Source: Rutstroemia sp. NJR-2017a BVV2
Taxonomy: Eukaryota; Ascomycota; Leotiomycetes; Helotiales; Rutstroemiaceae
Direction of reading: 5' to 3'
Length of the DNA: 64,000 nt
NCBI GenBank assembly: GCA_002946415.1
Contig: NJPS01000048.1
Coordinates: 186,001-250,000, forward strand
Position 1 is the first letter of the stretch; each line of letters opens with the position of its first letter. This document shows positions 48,759 to 62,028 of this stretch, in pieces. Below the pieces are notes generated by a model. The model was not told the origin of the DNA. It worked only from the letters and a program-made list of their open reading frames with translations, and searched no databases. The translations under genes were made by a program, and so were the position numbers.

Positions 48759-51148
48759 ATGCCTACTCTCACAGGTAAAGTACTTTGTGCTAGAGAGTTG
48801 AGGCTTTTCCTAATTCTTACGTAGCCGCGGATACAATTCGAATTCTCGTTGCTACGGATAGTCATGTGGGATATGCAGAGAATGATCCGGTTCGAAAGGA
48901 CGACAGCTGGAGGAGTTTCGACGAAGTTATGCGCATGGCAAAGGATCAGGACGTACGAGCTCCATTTCCTTACGCCGAGTAATTCACTGATGTTTTGCAG
49001 GTAGATATGGTTCTTCTCGCCGGTGATCTCTTTCACTATAGTCAACCGTCTCGAAAAGCCATGTACCAAGTGATGCGATCACTACGAATGAACTGTTTGG
49101 GCGAGAAACCCTGCGAACTGGAACTGCTGAGCGATGCAAACGACATCTTCGATGGTTCATTCAATCATGTCAACTATGAAGACCCAGATATAAACGTTGC
49201 TATACCTGTCTTCTCTATTCATGGTAATCATGATGACCCTGCTGGGGATGGAAACTATTGTGCTCTTGACTTGCTACAAGCATCGGGATTGGTCAACTAT
49301 TTTGGCCGTACGCCTGAAGCAGATCGCATTCAGATTAAGCCTGTCCTTCTCCAAAAGGGCCACACAAAATTAGCTCTCTACGGGATGAGCAATGTCAGAG
49401 ACGAGCGTCTACATCGGACCTTTAGAGATGGTAATGTCAAGTTCTTCAAGCCTGGTGTACAACAAAAGGACTGGTTTAACATTATGGCTGTCCACCAAAA
49501 TCACCACGCCCATACAGAGACTTCATATCTTCCCGAGCACTTCCTCCCAGATTTCCTGGATCTTGTAGTTTGGGGCCACGAACACGAATGTCTCATCGAC
49601 CCGACATACAATCCTGAAACTACTTTCCATGTCATGCAACCTGGTTCATCCATTGCCACTTCTCTGGTTCCTGGTGAAGCTGTCCCCAAGCATGTCGCGA
49701 TCATCAATATTACTGGTCGAGAGTTCAAGGTCGAAAAGATTCGACTGAAGACTGTTCGTCCTTTCATAACCAAAGAAATTGTTCTTGCAACAGATAAACG
49801 CTTCAAGCATCTCGCCAAAGTCAAGGACAACCGCACGAAACTCACCAAAGAACTGATGACTGTAGTTGAGGAACTCATCGAGAAAGCAAAATCGGAATGG
49901 ATAGCTTTACAAGAAGATGACGCAGAAGCTCTCGAAGAGGTACCACTCCCACTCGTTCGCCTCAAGGTCGAATTCTCCCCAGGAGAAACCGGTGGAAAAT
50001 TCGACTGTGAAAATCCCCAACGTTTCTCAAGTCGTTTCATCGGTCGCGTCGCAAACGTCAAAGATGTAATTCAATATCATCGCAAGAAGACGGCCGCGCG
50101 CAAAACCAACAACGAAATTGATCTTCCCGAGGAAGGAACCCTCGCGCAAGTCGCCGCGTTCGACGAAGTCAAAGTCGAGCTTCTCGTCAAGGAATTCCTC
50201 GAGTCCCAATCTCTGCAAGTCCTACCCACCACTCCCTTCGGCGACGCGGTTGGCCAGTTCGTAGACAAAGACGATAAACACGCCATGGAGCTTTTCGTGC
50301 AAGAATCCCTCAAAGCCCAAAACGAAGAACTTCTCAAACAAGCAGAAGAGGGTGATGATGAAGACGAAGAATCGGTTCTCACCCAAGCCATGGAACGATT
50401 CCGTCTCGAGCAGGAAAAGAAATTCATGTTAGCCAAGAAATCAAAATCGAAGAATAAAGCCAAAACCAAGAAACTGAAACCAAAGCCCAGACCCAAGGGT
50501 TGGGATTCAGATCTCGATGGCGAGTGGGGCGAGAAAGCGGAGCAGTGCGAGACGGATCACGGAGACAATGATGAGAGTGACGATGCGCCTCCTGTTCCTC
50601 CGCCGGCTGCGAAAGCGGGAAATGCAAACACGAAAGCGAAGGGGAGAGGCACCGGATTCATTCTCAGCGACGACGACGACAGCGATGACCCATTTGCATC
50701 CGACGCCGCTCCCGTAGCCCCGCCCAAGAAATCCGCTCCGGCAAAACGCGCTGCGGCTGCGACTAAGAAAGCTCCTGCGCCGAAGAAAGCAGCAGCAGCG
50801 GCTAAAACCACCACGACGAGAGGCAGGAAGAAGGTGGTGGAGCCGGAACCGAGCGATGATGAAGATGAGGAGGAGGACGATGTGGTGATGGAGGAGGCGC
50901 CCCCGCCGAAACCGAAGGTTCAGCCGAAGAGGGCGGCGGCAACGAGGAGTTCGGGGAGACAGACGCAGTTGAGTTTTGCTAGTCAGGGTACAACGAGTAG
51001 TGGGCGAGCGGGGAGGGGGAAAAGTGCGGGGGTCGGGAGTCAGGCGGCGCCGATGGAGTTGAGTGATGATGAGATTAGTGATGGGAGTGATGGGGATGAG
51101 GCGTTTCAGCCGATGAGTAGTGTTCCGAAGGGGAGGGGGAGAAGGTAG
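48759..51148 (+). CDS. MRE11: Double-strand-break repair nuclease MRE11
   Basis: Exons 48759-48774, 48825-48952 and 49001-51148; 763 aa. The first exon is only 16 nt (MPTLT). The five phosphodiesterase motifs are intact: DSHVG (17-21), GDLFH (56-60), GNHDDP (123-128), VHQNHH (212-217) and WGHEHE (239-244). The capping domain and the MRE11 DNA-binding region ([16 protein letters not shown]) follow. The C-terminal 250 residues are disordered: acidic runs, a Lys-rich block, Ala/Lys/Pro repeats, and a final Gly/Arg-rich end (GRGRR) resembling the GAR motif. MRE11 acts with RAD50 and NBS1/XRS2 in DNA end resection, telomere care and checkpoint activation in the nucleus. The last 100 codons end mostly in G, whereas those around 50000-50300 end mostly in C. 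Confidence 0.96.
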
Positions 51149-54100
51149 TTGTGAGGGTTGGTTTGAATGGGGGTATATGTGAGATATGATTTTCCATGAA
51201 GTTATGAGGGAAATTGAATGTGTATTTAGCTGGTGGCTTGCTTTAGCGGTAGCAAGGAGATGGGCACGAATTTATTCCATGTAATCGAAAGACGATGGAT
51301 GATGAACTAGTAGATATGATTATGAATGCGCTTCCCATCATTGCAGCAACGAAAAGCGTTGTTAATCCGTTTCCACCTTCTTTCTCGTTACAGCTTCTTA
51401 CTCGTCACAGCTTCTTCTTCTTTCTCGTCAACACAAACATATAATCATATATATTACCGTCATCTAGAAGAGATATGAGACGTGCATAAATGTAAAAGTC
51501 ATTTACCCATTCCCTGAAAATCGAGGCCCACACATATACAGTACTCCCCCCTCAACGACTTTCCTCTCCAAATCATAAACTCATAGTTGGAGACTTCGAC
51601 CGCTGTATCACCTCCCTTGTTTATATACGCAACACCAAATCAGGTGGCACAGTCAAGAAATGATTATCTAAGTAAACGAAGCATAAAACCCATTCCATCC
51701 AAAATCCACCTAGTTCAATCTACTAGATATTCACTCTCTTTCGTGGTTTCGTCTGGATGACTCCCAGTCCGGTGGGAAGGGGAGGTATAAATAGAGGCCG
51801 GGCTTTACGAATGTGAGGGAGTAACATCGGAGGATACGCAGAGCAATGCTAAACCCGGTTACACGCAGAGGAATATCATATGTTTTTGGATAGATTGTGT
51901 TGGTGTCTGCGACTTGGAAGCTAGGATTGGAAGTTTAATGTTGGTTTTAGCGTTGTGGGTGGTCGTGGTTGTTGTCGTTGGAGGATTATTTTTGTTGTTT
52001 ATTATTCTAGGTGTTTGCTGTCGTTCTTCGCTATTATCATCGATATCTGTAGATATACATATATATATGTACTACGATCGACCTACCCAGAGACAAGTTT
52101 CTGAATAGTTCTACTCATTTAGTTGCCACTAGCCAGGCAGTAAAGTCTCCTGGGTACCATTCGTTAAGACGCTTCTGCAGAGCGATTATTTGATAGAGAA
52201 GGGGTATTTTATACTTGCGCGATCGAGTGTGGATATGGGCCGTCGAGGGTGAATAAGTGGTGACTGAGTAGATGTAGATCAGCACTTGGTGTTGATTCAC
52301 TACGGATGTGGATATTGTGAAATAAATCGCTCCCGGCTCGTCCAAGCGAGGAGGTATATAAACTCCACGGCGGTTCTAGATCTTGAGAGATCAGCACAAA
52401 AACCTTGAAGGCCATGCACCAGCGAGCTGCGGTCTGCAGTGGGAAGTGAGTTACGCAACCATCCCTTCTAGAACACGGATATCATGCGGATCTTTATTCT
52501 CTTTCGACTTATGGGTTGGATTTCGCTGTCAGGGAAGAAGGTGTATAGTTGTTGTCACTTTTCAGGAGTACTGTCGTTTGTTTTATATTTTTATATCCTA
52601 ACTATATAGAGGCCGTTAAATTCGCTCTAGAAAGATAGCCGCGCGAATACTCTAGCGTGCAGGCTGCTTAGGGTTGAGAACCAGCACAACCTGAATCCCA
52701 AGCACCTTAGTTTCGATGTGGTTTAACATCGTGCGATTATCTCAAAAGTAACCTGTCCGAGAACGGTCTTATATACACGACCAGCTTCGCGTGAGTTCTT
52801 GAAATGGGTAGGGTATGATGATGTTTATGGGGCGGTGCATATTCACTTGGCTGTGTTGTTGATAGAGCATTCGGTCCGTTTCCAATGGTCTAACCGGAGC
52901 TAAATCTGTGTGGATGGTGGATTTTCGATGAACGGTATATAAAGCTCGTGTTTCCCCACGAGCCCAAAACTTCTAACTTGGACCTGCGGAAAAGCGACTA
53001 ATGATTGATATGGCTTCTTCGTGATGTAGAATATTCTGTTGTTTCGAGCCGAGAGAGTGAATGGGCCATGATCACGAGTCTTTTTCTCCCTGATTGTCAC
53101 CCCTAACTCGAATCTCACTGTCAGAATCTCAATCACTGTCATTTTTTCGCGTCTCCATCCACTACAATGAGGCAACCTACCGCACCCATCTCTGTTTGTT
53201 GTCAATGGAGTATTTCGTCGGCTCCACAGCTCATCTCAATACTCCTTTCATGCGTGCCAATAATCAGTCCAGTGAGCTTGCTCTGCACATGGAAGTGAAT
53301 ACTAAGTCACTCTATTCGTGGGATACTTAAGGCTTTCCACCCAACGACTCTTTTTCTAAAATTGTGCGATCGCAAATTCAAAGAGAGCAAGTTCAGGTTG
53401 TGCTTTGGGAATCATATGTGCAGTGAGCACCTACCTTCGTGTCTGCGTCCTGGAGGGTCCGGACCACTGGTCGTAGGCATGGGCTGAAGACAACATCGAA
53501 ATTTGACAGTGACAGTGATATTGACCGTGATATTGACAGTGATGAATCAGGAATGAGGAACGAGGAATGAGGAAATAAATGGCAGTGATGGTTCGAGTTC
53601 CGACGGTATATGCTACTCCTAGAGTCATAGGTCCTAGAACTCTCCCTTTGCTTTTTCCTATCCCGTCTCTCCTCTGTGCACTTGTCTTCTCCTTGACTGT
53701 AAATTTCCCAACATTTATACAACTCCTCGCCATTCATACAAGCACATGACAGCATTCCACGTTCAATTACTTAACTGACGGGCGCGACTCCGCGGTCCAG
53801 CAGGACGGCAGTGAGAACTCTCTCCTTCCGTACCACGACTCCCGTCTAGAATGATCTAGCAATCAAGACGAGAAAACTCTTCCCATGTTTGATATGTTTG
53901 CTCTTTTTTCCCTTTTATGAGGTTGGGGGAGGCAAGAAAAAATAGGAAGCAAAAATTTGCAGCCGTGATTTCACCGTAGCGGGAAAGAGCGCACAGACCA
54001 TCATTTCCATCTCTACTTAAGCAACATTTTCTCGCCCAGTTCGGACCTTTTTTCTTCACGACAATACTGTAAGTTGAATCCTACCCCTACGTTTGCCCTT

Positions 54101-54843
54101 CTGCAATTACCTCTTCCTGCCCTCATCTGGGAATCCCCTCATTTCTTTCCACCACATCCACATTCACACCCGCATCCTCACAACCCATACTAACTCCCTC
54201 TCCAGTCAAAGAATCATTTCTTTAGTAAACGTCCTTCTTCTGTGTTCTCTACAAGAGCCACAGACTCCAACTGGGACGATGATTCGCATCCTCAACACCC
54301 CAGAGTGAATACCGTTTTGCTTTCGCTTTCGCTCTTCAGAGTGGACGATTGGCTTGTTCTTGTGGCAAGCTGTTGTATAGAAAGTGGTGATGATCTCGAC
54401 CCTTTTCCGATTCTGGCTTCGGTCGTTGGATTCGGGTGGGTGTTGATGGACGTCTGACCAGTCTGTTGTCTTTTTTTCATTGCGTTGCTGTGGCTTGCCA
54501 TGGACGTGAAGAAGAAGGAGAGGGAGTTGGTCTGGGTGTGAACTGGGACTGGATTACTTTTTTTCATTGGAGACGTGGGTACTTATATATTTCCATCCAA
54601 TTTTCGCCAGCTCGTACAATACAAGATGTAATTCTCCCCGTAGTTCCACCCGGTTACACACTTGGAGCCATTTAATCAGGCAAGAAACGATTTTTAAAGT
54701 TGAATAACCTTAACCAACGCCGAGGTTGGTTAGACGCGCGCTCATTCGTCTACACTTAACGCTGCCAAGCGATTCCAACCATTTCAAGACACACAACTTC
54801 AACCATCATTCCACTTCGCTCGAATTATCCATCAACGACAGGG
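51149..54843. other. 3.7-kb gene-poor interval
   Basis: No gene assembled. A good TATA-like element (TATAAATAG) lies at about 51786, but the only frame behind it (ATG 51938, 56 codons, one hydrophobic helix) is weak. A short GTGAYATTGAC-type tandem repeat occurs at about 53503-53544. Several open frames at 53.0-54.5 kb lack domain features. Confidence 0.4.
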
Positions 54844-55658
54844 ATGGCTTCTTATGTATGTATATACCTCTACATCTAATCTCTGAATAATCTCTTTAGT
54901 TAACATGTCAACCACAGGACTCATCAATCGCCTCTGTGGCCGTTCAGCCTACACCTACCATTTACGAAGCATCCCCTTTCTTACAACTCCCTGCAGAGCT
55001 CCGCCTGCTCATATACAGTTACATTATCCCTTATAATGTGTCCTTGACTGTAGAGACTTTTAACTTGGCGCATCCCGCCACAAAAAACTGGTCATCATCA
55101 AATGCGGCTATTATATACGTCAACAGGAAGATACATCATGAATTCATCAAACACTACTATCGCACAGCCAGCTTCTCGATCAATTTAATGGATGCAGTCT
55201 ATGACAACCTTGACGAGGTACCCAAAACGTACCCACCCGGACTACTACGATGTCTGGGAAATGTGAGGATATTGACTCTCTCTATGCCTCTCATTACCTC
55301 CGGCGAAATAGCCGCCAGAAGATTGGTATTAAAAAGACGTGAGTTGTACGCACATCTAGCCTCGGGTTGTCTCGAGCAGCTGAATATTCGTCTGAGGTGG
55401 ACTGTCAGACTTGCCTTCTATGTCGGTGTCGATCCGCGCACTTTTTTGGATCACAATTTGTCCGTATTCCAGCAGATTCCGAGACTGAAAGTTTGTACAG
55501 CTAGCGTTGAGATTGGTACTCGCTTTTTCATGGAGTCGACGACCCCGGAGAAACTGGCGGAACTCATGAGGCGTGCACGGAAATATTTGGATTCTTTTGA
55601 GCGCGATTTAATGGGAAATGGCGCACCTGCTGCACTCCCAGATGTGAGAACCAACTGA
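54844..55658 (+). CDS. Hypothetical protein with LPxELRxxIY (2EXR/F-box-like) motif
   Basis: Exons 54844-54855 and 54918-55658; 250 aa. The 12-bp first exon (MASY) joins in phase to DSSIASVAV. Residues about 21-40 read ASPFLQLPAELRLLIYSYII, the hydrophobic helix pattern that opens many fungal F-box-like and 2EXR proteins. The rest is a helical region with IIYVNRKIHHEF (the typical LL.VN..I..E element of these families), then leucine-spaced segments. These are very numerous in filamentous fungi and mostly uncharacterised; some F-box members recruit substrates to SCF ligases. Function here cannot be stated further. Confidence 0.82.
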
Positions 55659-56174
55659 GGTGATGCACTCTGAACTGCTCTTGGATCAAATGGATTCGAT
55701 GTGGATTATTTGGGCCACAGGCAATTTTCAACCTCTTACGAAGCCACTACGGGACTCGAAGCTGGTCATAGAGACGTCAATCTTACTACTATCGAATGCG
55801 CGGCGGAGAGAATGCAAGCATCCAATAACTATACTCTCACACGGCGCAGCAAGATCAACGTTAATGTTGCACTCAGCGAGAACGAATTCAGACGAAGCTA
55901 CCACACCACCTTGTAATTCCATGAAAGCGTATTTTGAGATGACTCAGTGATCAGATTCAATCATGCACAGCTGAACCAAGTCAACAGGCAGAGGGAGGAG
56001 ATATATATCCCATACCGCCAAGGGCAGGCTTTCCTATTACTTGCCATCGCCATCCTCGTCTATCAATGGCCAATTCGTTTCCTCCTTGGTATACAAATAA
56101 GCTCGGTCTTCGCTGTCCTCTTCTCACCTCACTCACGTACCATATTCAGACTCCTCAATCCACACTCCCAGCCC
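55659..56174. other. Convergent 3' intergenic region
   Basis: 516 bp between tails. A 71-97-codon pair of frames in alternative phases (55660-55950) looks like chance readings downstream of the LPxELR gene. Confidence 0.4.
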
Positions 56175-57363
56175 CTAAACATTCGCTTCCGCCGTCTTCT
56201 CCCTCTCGCTCTTCTCCCTTCTCCCGGCCCTCCCCTTCTCGCTCCACGGAAAATGCCACACAGGCACCGTAAAGAAGCTATTCGAATCATCCGCTATGCC
56301 CGCAAGACAGATATACCACGCCACAAACGCCGCCACCAGACCAAACATGCCCCCTGCCTTCTGCAACGCGACGTTGGGTGCGCCGTTCGACGGATACAGA
56401 TATGCGAGCGCGAGCATCAGGAAACACCACCAGACGCTGAAGAATAGGAAGCAGAATACGACGGTCGAGCGGAGGGTGAGGAGCCAGAGGAGGAAGGTGA
56501 AGACAAACCAGCCCTGGAGGAGGTTAGCGTTTGGTTCTCTAAGACTACATCTGTCTCTAAGACTACATCTGCTTCGTTTGAACGGAATCGAACTGGTGAT
56601 TCGCATTCCCCAGAACGGTAGCGACACTACATACCATAAGGAATAACCCAAAAGCATGACTAAACTCCACAGGATCAGAATACGATTCCTGGATGTGGAA
56701 ACCACCCGGTGTTAATACGATGGCGAGGGATATCCAGTATCCTCCGTAGGAAGATAGTGCGGTGGCTGCAAATGTGTTGCCTGCTGCCATTTCCCTGTGT
56801 CGTTACCGTTATTTGTCAGCTTTCTCTTTCTTCTTCTTTTATCTCGACTTCTGCTCGCCTCTTGCGACTGCCACTCAGCTCTTTCTCCTGATTTTCTTTG
56901 GCATCCGCTCCATCTTATGATACGCCCACACTCTGATCTCCCCCCTACAATTTTCTCTCCCACCAACGCATCCCTCCGCAACCTCGAACCACCCCAGAAA
57001 GAAATCTCCAGAAAGAAATAAAACTCACCACATCCCCGCCAACAACTGAATAAACCCACCATACGCAAACGCCGGTCCAATCACTATACTCGGCTGCGAA
57101 ATATCCCTCGTATGCCAATTAATCAGACTGAGGACGAACGTCGTCGCCGCGAAACCGGCCAGCCCGAGCGGCGCCGCGTTGGCGATGTCGCGCTGCTTGG
57201 AGGGGCGGTAGAGTCCAGGTTGCAGGTAGCCTGCGAAGGGGGGGTAGAGTGTTGATGCGTTGGTGTGGGTGTGGGTGAGGGGGTTGCTGTTGTAGTAGTG
57301 GTGGGGGTTGGAGGGGAGGGAGGAGAAAGAAGGGGAGGAGGAGGAGGAGGGGGAGGAGGGCAT
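56175..57363 (-). CDS. GPR1/FUN34/YaaH-family acetate transporter
   Basis: Three exons from the complement: 57029-57363, 56635-56794, 56175-56513; 277 aa. After a Ser/Pro/His-rich N terminus there are six predicted helices: AAPLGLAGFAATTFVLSLIN, the PAFAYGGFIQLLAGMWEM segment, FAATALSSYGGYWIS, HAFGLFLMGWFVFTFLLWLL, the VVFCFLFFSVWW helix, and the last AFVAWYICLAGI. A FTVPVWHFP end matches the family's aromatic C-terminal element. The diagnostic NPAPLGL motif reads NAAPLGL, so the first Pro is Ala. Relatives (Ady2/AcpA) are acetate:proton symporters of the plasma membrane. The second intron contains a perfect 18-bp tandem duplication. Confidence 0.9.
56536..56571. repeat. Perfect 18-bp tandem duplication in an intron
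   Basis: The unit TCTCTAAGACTACATCTG occurs twice in direct succession inside intron 2 of the acetate transporter gene. It does not touch the splice sites. Confidence 0.95.
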
Positions 57364-60300
57364 GATTGCTAGGTGGGAGGAGAGGAGGAGGTTCTGGGGG
57401 GGGGGGGAATATAGAGTGTCGGAAACGTTAGATTTTTATGACTTTGTCGAATAGTTTCCCATTAGATGTCAAGTGTACAATTCAACAAAAACAAAACAAA
57501 AAAAAGAAACAAAAAACACTCCGTACGACCTTTCTGACACGACACTCATACCGAGGGGACAACCCCCAACTTTTTCTCACTACTTTTCCTCACTTTTCAT
57601 CCTAGAGCGGAATATCTGCAAGGTTAGCTATCGCTCATCGTCATTGCTTATGGAAAAACACATCCGCATCCATCACCATGTCGATCTCATCTCATCTTAC
57701 ATGCAGCGCAAACTGTGACCCCGCGCTCCCCCCCGCAACCCCACACTTATCCACTTTGATGCTGTGATGGAGGGCCTGGCAATGTACCCGCGGCATGGAT
57801 ATAAGAAGTTGGAGGAAATTTACTTTCAATTCTTCGGGTGGGATGGGATGGATATCAATTGGTATTATAATCGAGATTGATATTCACATTGATAATTCTG
57901 TTAATTCAACCAGCTACTCACAACAAATATTTACAAACATGCACAGAAATTCAGAATTACCCTTGCCTGCAACTCTACCAAACATACGATGGTAATATCA
58001 TGTCGTCACACTCGCCCCCTTTCGCTAAATTTATTCCCGCTTTAGCGTCTGGTATACAACAACCCTGGCGTGAAAATCGATCGAATCATATATGCGATTT
58101 CGAATTGCCGTGAACAGGTACCGTTCCCTCTCTCCTGCTGTGGGGATCGGGTGTGGGGTGGGTTTTGTCTCGCGGAGTGTTTGATATGGGACTTCATTCC
58201 CCGGTTTGGTTATTCTTGCCGTCTACATGCTGCTGGCATTGGGATATTATGATTTAAAGGGTGTTTATGTTTTGTTTTCCTGTGATAGATGAGGCTTTGG
58301 GTTGGGAATAGAATGGTGGTGTTTATCATGACAATAATCAAGAAGAAATATGAAAAACTGCTTATTGAATGCGTGTATGCCACTTCATCGACAGCACAAA
58401 CCAGTAGACGACGACGAACAACAATGGGCACCGCCAAAACAACAGCAACCCTCAATCCACACAATTATTTGGCTTGGACTAGGAGAGCTCAAAGCTCTTT
58501 CTAAGAACACCCCTTCGCCACTTCTAGAAACACAATCTCAAGGCCATGGACTGATCCGACTCAGGGTGTAGATTGTAAGATTAACTGTGTGCTGAGGGAA
58601 GGATTCTATCAGGGTGATGGGTATATATATATATCGCTCTGCCGGACAGAAAGCAGTAGAGGCAGTTATGGGATGCGGGATTGGTTGCGTGATTCTACTT
58701 ACATACGGGTGAATGAAACTTTACCTGGTGGTGGATAAGTGAGTTCTCAGGAAGTGAATACGCGGCAAATACAGCAAGGCGCTAGGAATGGGTAGAGGAT
58801 ATATAAACCGTCCACCACCAACAAAATATCATGTCTTCATCCGGAGAATATTCGTCAAATTGCAGTCATTTTAGGGCATGTTCAGTGCGGATATATGTAT
58901 TGTTGTAGTACGCAGTACACTTGCTGATTTGCTGCAGAAGAGGTATCAGAATATAAACATGAGAACGGATGAGAATGAAAATGAGAATGACGATAATGGT
59001 TATTCAGTCTTGGTTGTTGTAGCGAGAGGAACGTGGTAGGTATATAAAGCAGCTACGGATCCAACGAGCGAGAAGAACATAACAGTCTTACAACTTGCAA
59101 CTTGCAACGCAGATCCACATAGATATGTCGCTGGACTTGAGAAGTGATTGGAAGTTTGCAACTGTATTCGAACATATCTAGAACTCAACGAACAGAATGA
59201 TACGGTACCAAGCATCCTATAGGTACTACTGTCAACCCGAGTTTTCGTTGCCATTCTGATGTTGAAATATAGAATGGGTGGTATATGGGAGAATGACAGC
59301 GAAATATACTATGGAAATCTGAATTTTCGATGATATTCTGAGATTGGAATATGAATTGGGTGTTGGACTACAAAAGAATGACGGCAAAAGAGTGGGATCA
59401 TTTCAGTATCGAAGTTCTAAATGCAAAGTAGTATTCATCATTATTGAAATCTCAGTTGAGATCTAGTTTATGTATCAGTCTGGCCCTGGAACTATAGTAT
59501 CGAAGTCCTATTTTCCTTGCCTGATGGCTGGTATGTAACATCGCTGGAGGTTTCGTGCACGAGCTCCACTTGTTATATTCTGTTCGTAGTCTGACCTAAT
59601 ATGTACGTCTACGTTCCGTCAAATGTGTGCTACGTATTTCCATATTTCGTCTTGGAGCTCGAGGGGTAGCTTGGGAAACAGTACGAAGTTTGGGGTTAAC
59701 GGATCGCTCGTGACGGCGACTTGGCCTGTCAATGCTGTTATGGTGAATTTGAATCTGCTCTGGGCGGTTTGGTGTGGTGTGAAGTGCCAATGATTTGTCT
59801 CTTCGACTAACTAACTGAGATCTTACGGATCTGTTTATGCTTGGAAAGAGGACAGATAAATCTCTATGTTGAGCTCAGTAAAAGAAGTGAAAGCACTGCT
59901 GGAATAGGTGAATTCAATATGTCGGTAATGAGATTAATTGGACTACGGAACAGCAACCAATCTTATGACATTCGGAGAAGTGATCCTTGTGCAACCCAGG
60001 CCACACCATAGCATGGACGAATTGAAGGCATTCTAGCAATGAGTATGGCTTCAAGCACTCCTGTAGTCCATATTCATATATAGCAGTAGCATTAGAAAGA
60101 AGATAGTATCTTGTAGATGCTTTTGAAACAATGGATTTAACAACTTCCATTTCCTGCTCAACGTTCCCAGCATCTAGTGATACTACTACTGTAGTAATGA
60201 GAGATATTTTCAGAGAATCCATTTTTTAACTCGTCACTTTTCAGTGGTCAACGGTTTTAGTGATCTTATATCAAGTAGAGTCCAAGCTATTTCTTCTGGA

Positions 60301-62028
60301 TAAACGATAGAATTATTAAACGCCGAGTTTGCTTTCTCTAAATCTAGTCGAGAAGTTATTCATTTATAAATAGTATTATAAGTTGCAACTGCATAATCTG
60401 AAAGATTGCTATTTTCCCCTTAGTGAGTAAGCGAATCAAGGCATTTACATCCTACAGCTCTCCACTGTCAACCGTCAATTTCGCTCTGCAATCAGTCTTC
60501 TTCATCTGCCGTCGAATCCTCAGGACGTGGACGCCATTTGACACAATCCAACCATGTGCTTGTTCTCGGGTGCCGCGCGGCCCACACCGGTCCAGCATCA
60601 AAGCAGCAATGTTTGAGCCCTGGGATGTATGATAATTGTGTGATATTGCATGTATGTATGCGATGGGAATTGCCGAAACCCCGTTGAGCAACGAAGATAT
60701 TGACATACCATGAAATCAAAGTACTGGGAGCAGATGAAAGCATGAAGAGAACTTCTAGAAGGTTTCCATCGTCCGTTTAATTTGTGCCATGTGCAAAATA
60801 GCCCCCTTGTCTGAAATTCATCTCGAGTAGGATCACGAGGGATACACAGTAAGAGGTTCTCTCGACTTTAAAAGTCGCAGAAAACACTTCGCCTGCTAGA
60901 TGTTCGCGCGCGCCAACAATACATTCGTCATTGTCTAGGCTCTCGGACCCCTCCTTCTTGCTCGCATAGATCCCATCAAATACAAGTCTCCTCTTGTATT
61001 AAGATATATATGAATGCTCAGTACAGTGGCCTCATTCCGGAAAAATTATTCCGCGCTACGAAGATGCTTTCTATGTATCACACTAACCTTAAATTTAATC
61101 ATCGACGAACAACGTTCGTTTTAACTACAGCAGTTGTTCTGTCCTACCATTTCCATCCGTTAAGAAAGTTTCACAAACAGCAATATTCGTCATCGTTCGA
61201 ATATACGGGATGTGGATACCCGTCCACTGCGTCCAAGCTATATTAAGTGGTGGAGTCGCCAAGTTTGAGGTCTATTCGGATATTACTTCCGAATGTTCTT
61301 CTTCTCGTAAGTTAGCCGAACGAACATTCGATTCTATATTTATTTACCCCTTTCCCCGCGTTGAATTTCTCGGGCTGGGCAAGTACCGGCAGCATCAAGC
61401 ACTTTTGTCAGTTCTTGGGTGGGTAGTGGTTGCATGGCGGTACTGCACGGGAAAGCTTGAACATACAACCATTTGTATCACAGAATCTGCAGGATCTCGA
61501 TGCCACGCCGGTAAGAGATGCATAGTGCAGCGATCTCGTCCGTCTTATTTATGTGATTCGACCTAATCAGGAAACAGTGTTCCAATCCACCCCTCTCATT
61601 GGCTCCCGTCGATTTTTGAAACTCGGTCGCACAAAACCAACTCCACAGCGCAACCCCTGAACATCTCCCTTCGCCGGTAACCCCTAACCCATATCGGTAC
61701 ACAATGAAACAAAACGGTTCACTCTGTTTCCTTCTCGCTTATCGAGGGATCCATCTGCACCCCTCATCTCATCTTAACTAATATATTTTCATCTATTCCA
61801 CGAAATCTAACGCCAAATATGGACTGCGGCCGACTATGTGCTTATGTGATGGCGCTTCCTTGTCCTTCAGTGTAAAAGTAAAAAGGACCTGATTCCTTTC
61901 CTTCCAAGACTTTTTCCTACAATATCCAATCATTCTTTTCTTGAATTTCGTAACTGTACAGTTCCATTCGTTCATTCATTCCTTTTCCAAACCCACCCAC
62001 ATTCTTTTACTAGAAAGCAATCATCAAA
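57364..62028. other. 4.7-kb gene-poor interval
   Basis: No gene assembled. A poly-G run of about 12 sits near 57397-57408, just upstream (minus strand) of the transporter start. AT dinucleotide runs occur near 58622. A minus-strand frame at 60492-60619 has a coding-like end (WLDCVKWRPRPEDS) but no start. The last 400 bp are T/C-rich and likely the GH12 promoter and leader. Confidence 0.4.
59914..60222 (-). CDS. Small open frame, possible hypothetical protein
   Basis: Intact 102-codon ATG frame with a hydrophobic N-terminal stretch (ISLITTVVVSL), helical-looking middle and several Cys near the end (HKIGCCSVV). No family recognised and no intron needed. It could be a small gene or the remnant of a longer one. 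Confidence 0.28.
   Translation of the reverse strand: MDSLKISLITTVVVSLDAGNVEQEMEVVKSIVSKASTRYYLLSNATAIYEYGLQECLKPYSLLECLQFVHAMVWPGLHKDHFSECHKIGCCSVVQLISLPTY

Noticed and set aside
49501..50061. 186-codon minus-strand frame
   Set aside because: It is antisense to the MRE11 nuclease and DNA-binding regions, which have all family motifs.
56570..56640. T-arm-like sequence on the minus strand (CAGTTCGATTCC), considered as tRNA
   Set aside because: No acceptor stem, D-arm or anticodon arm can be paired around it, and it lies inside an intron of the acetate transporter.
60492..60743. Minus-strand frame ending WLDCVKWRPRPEDSTADEED
   Set aside because: The end looks protein-like, but no start codon or upstream exon in the right phase could be found, so it is not annotated as a gene.
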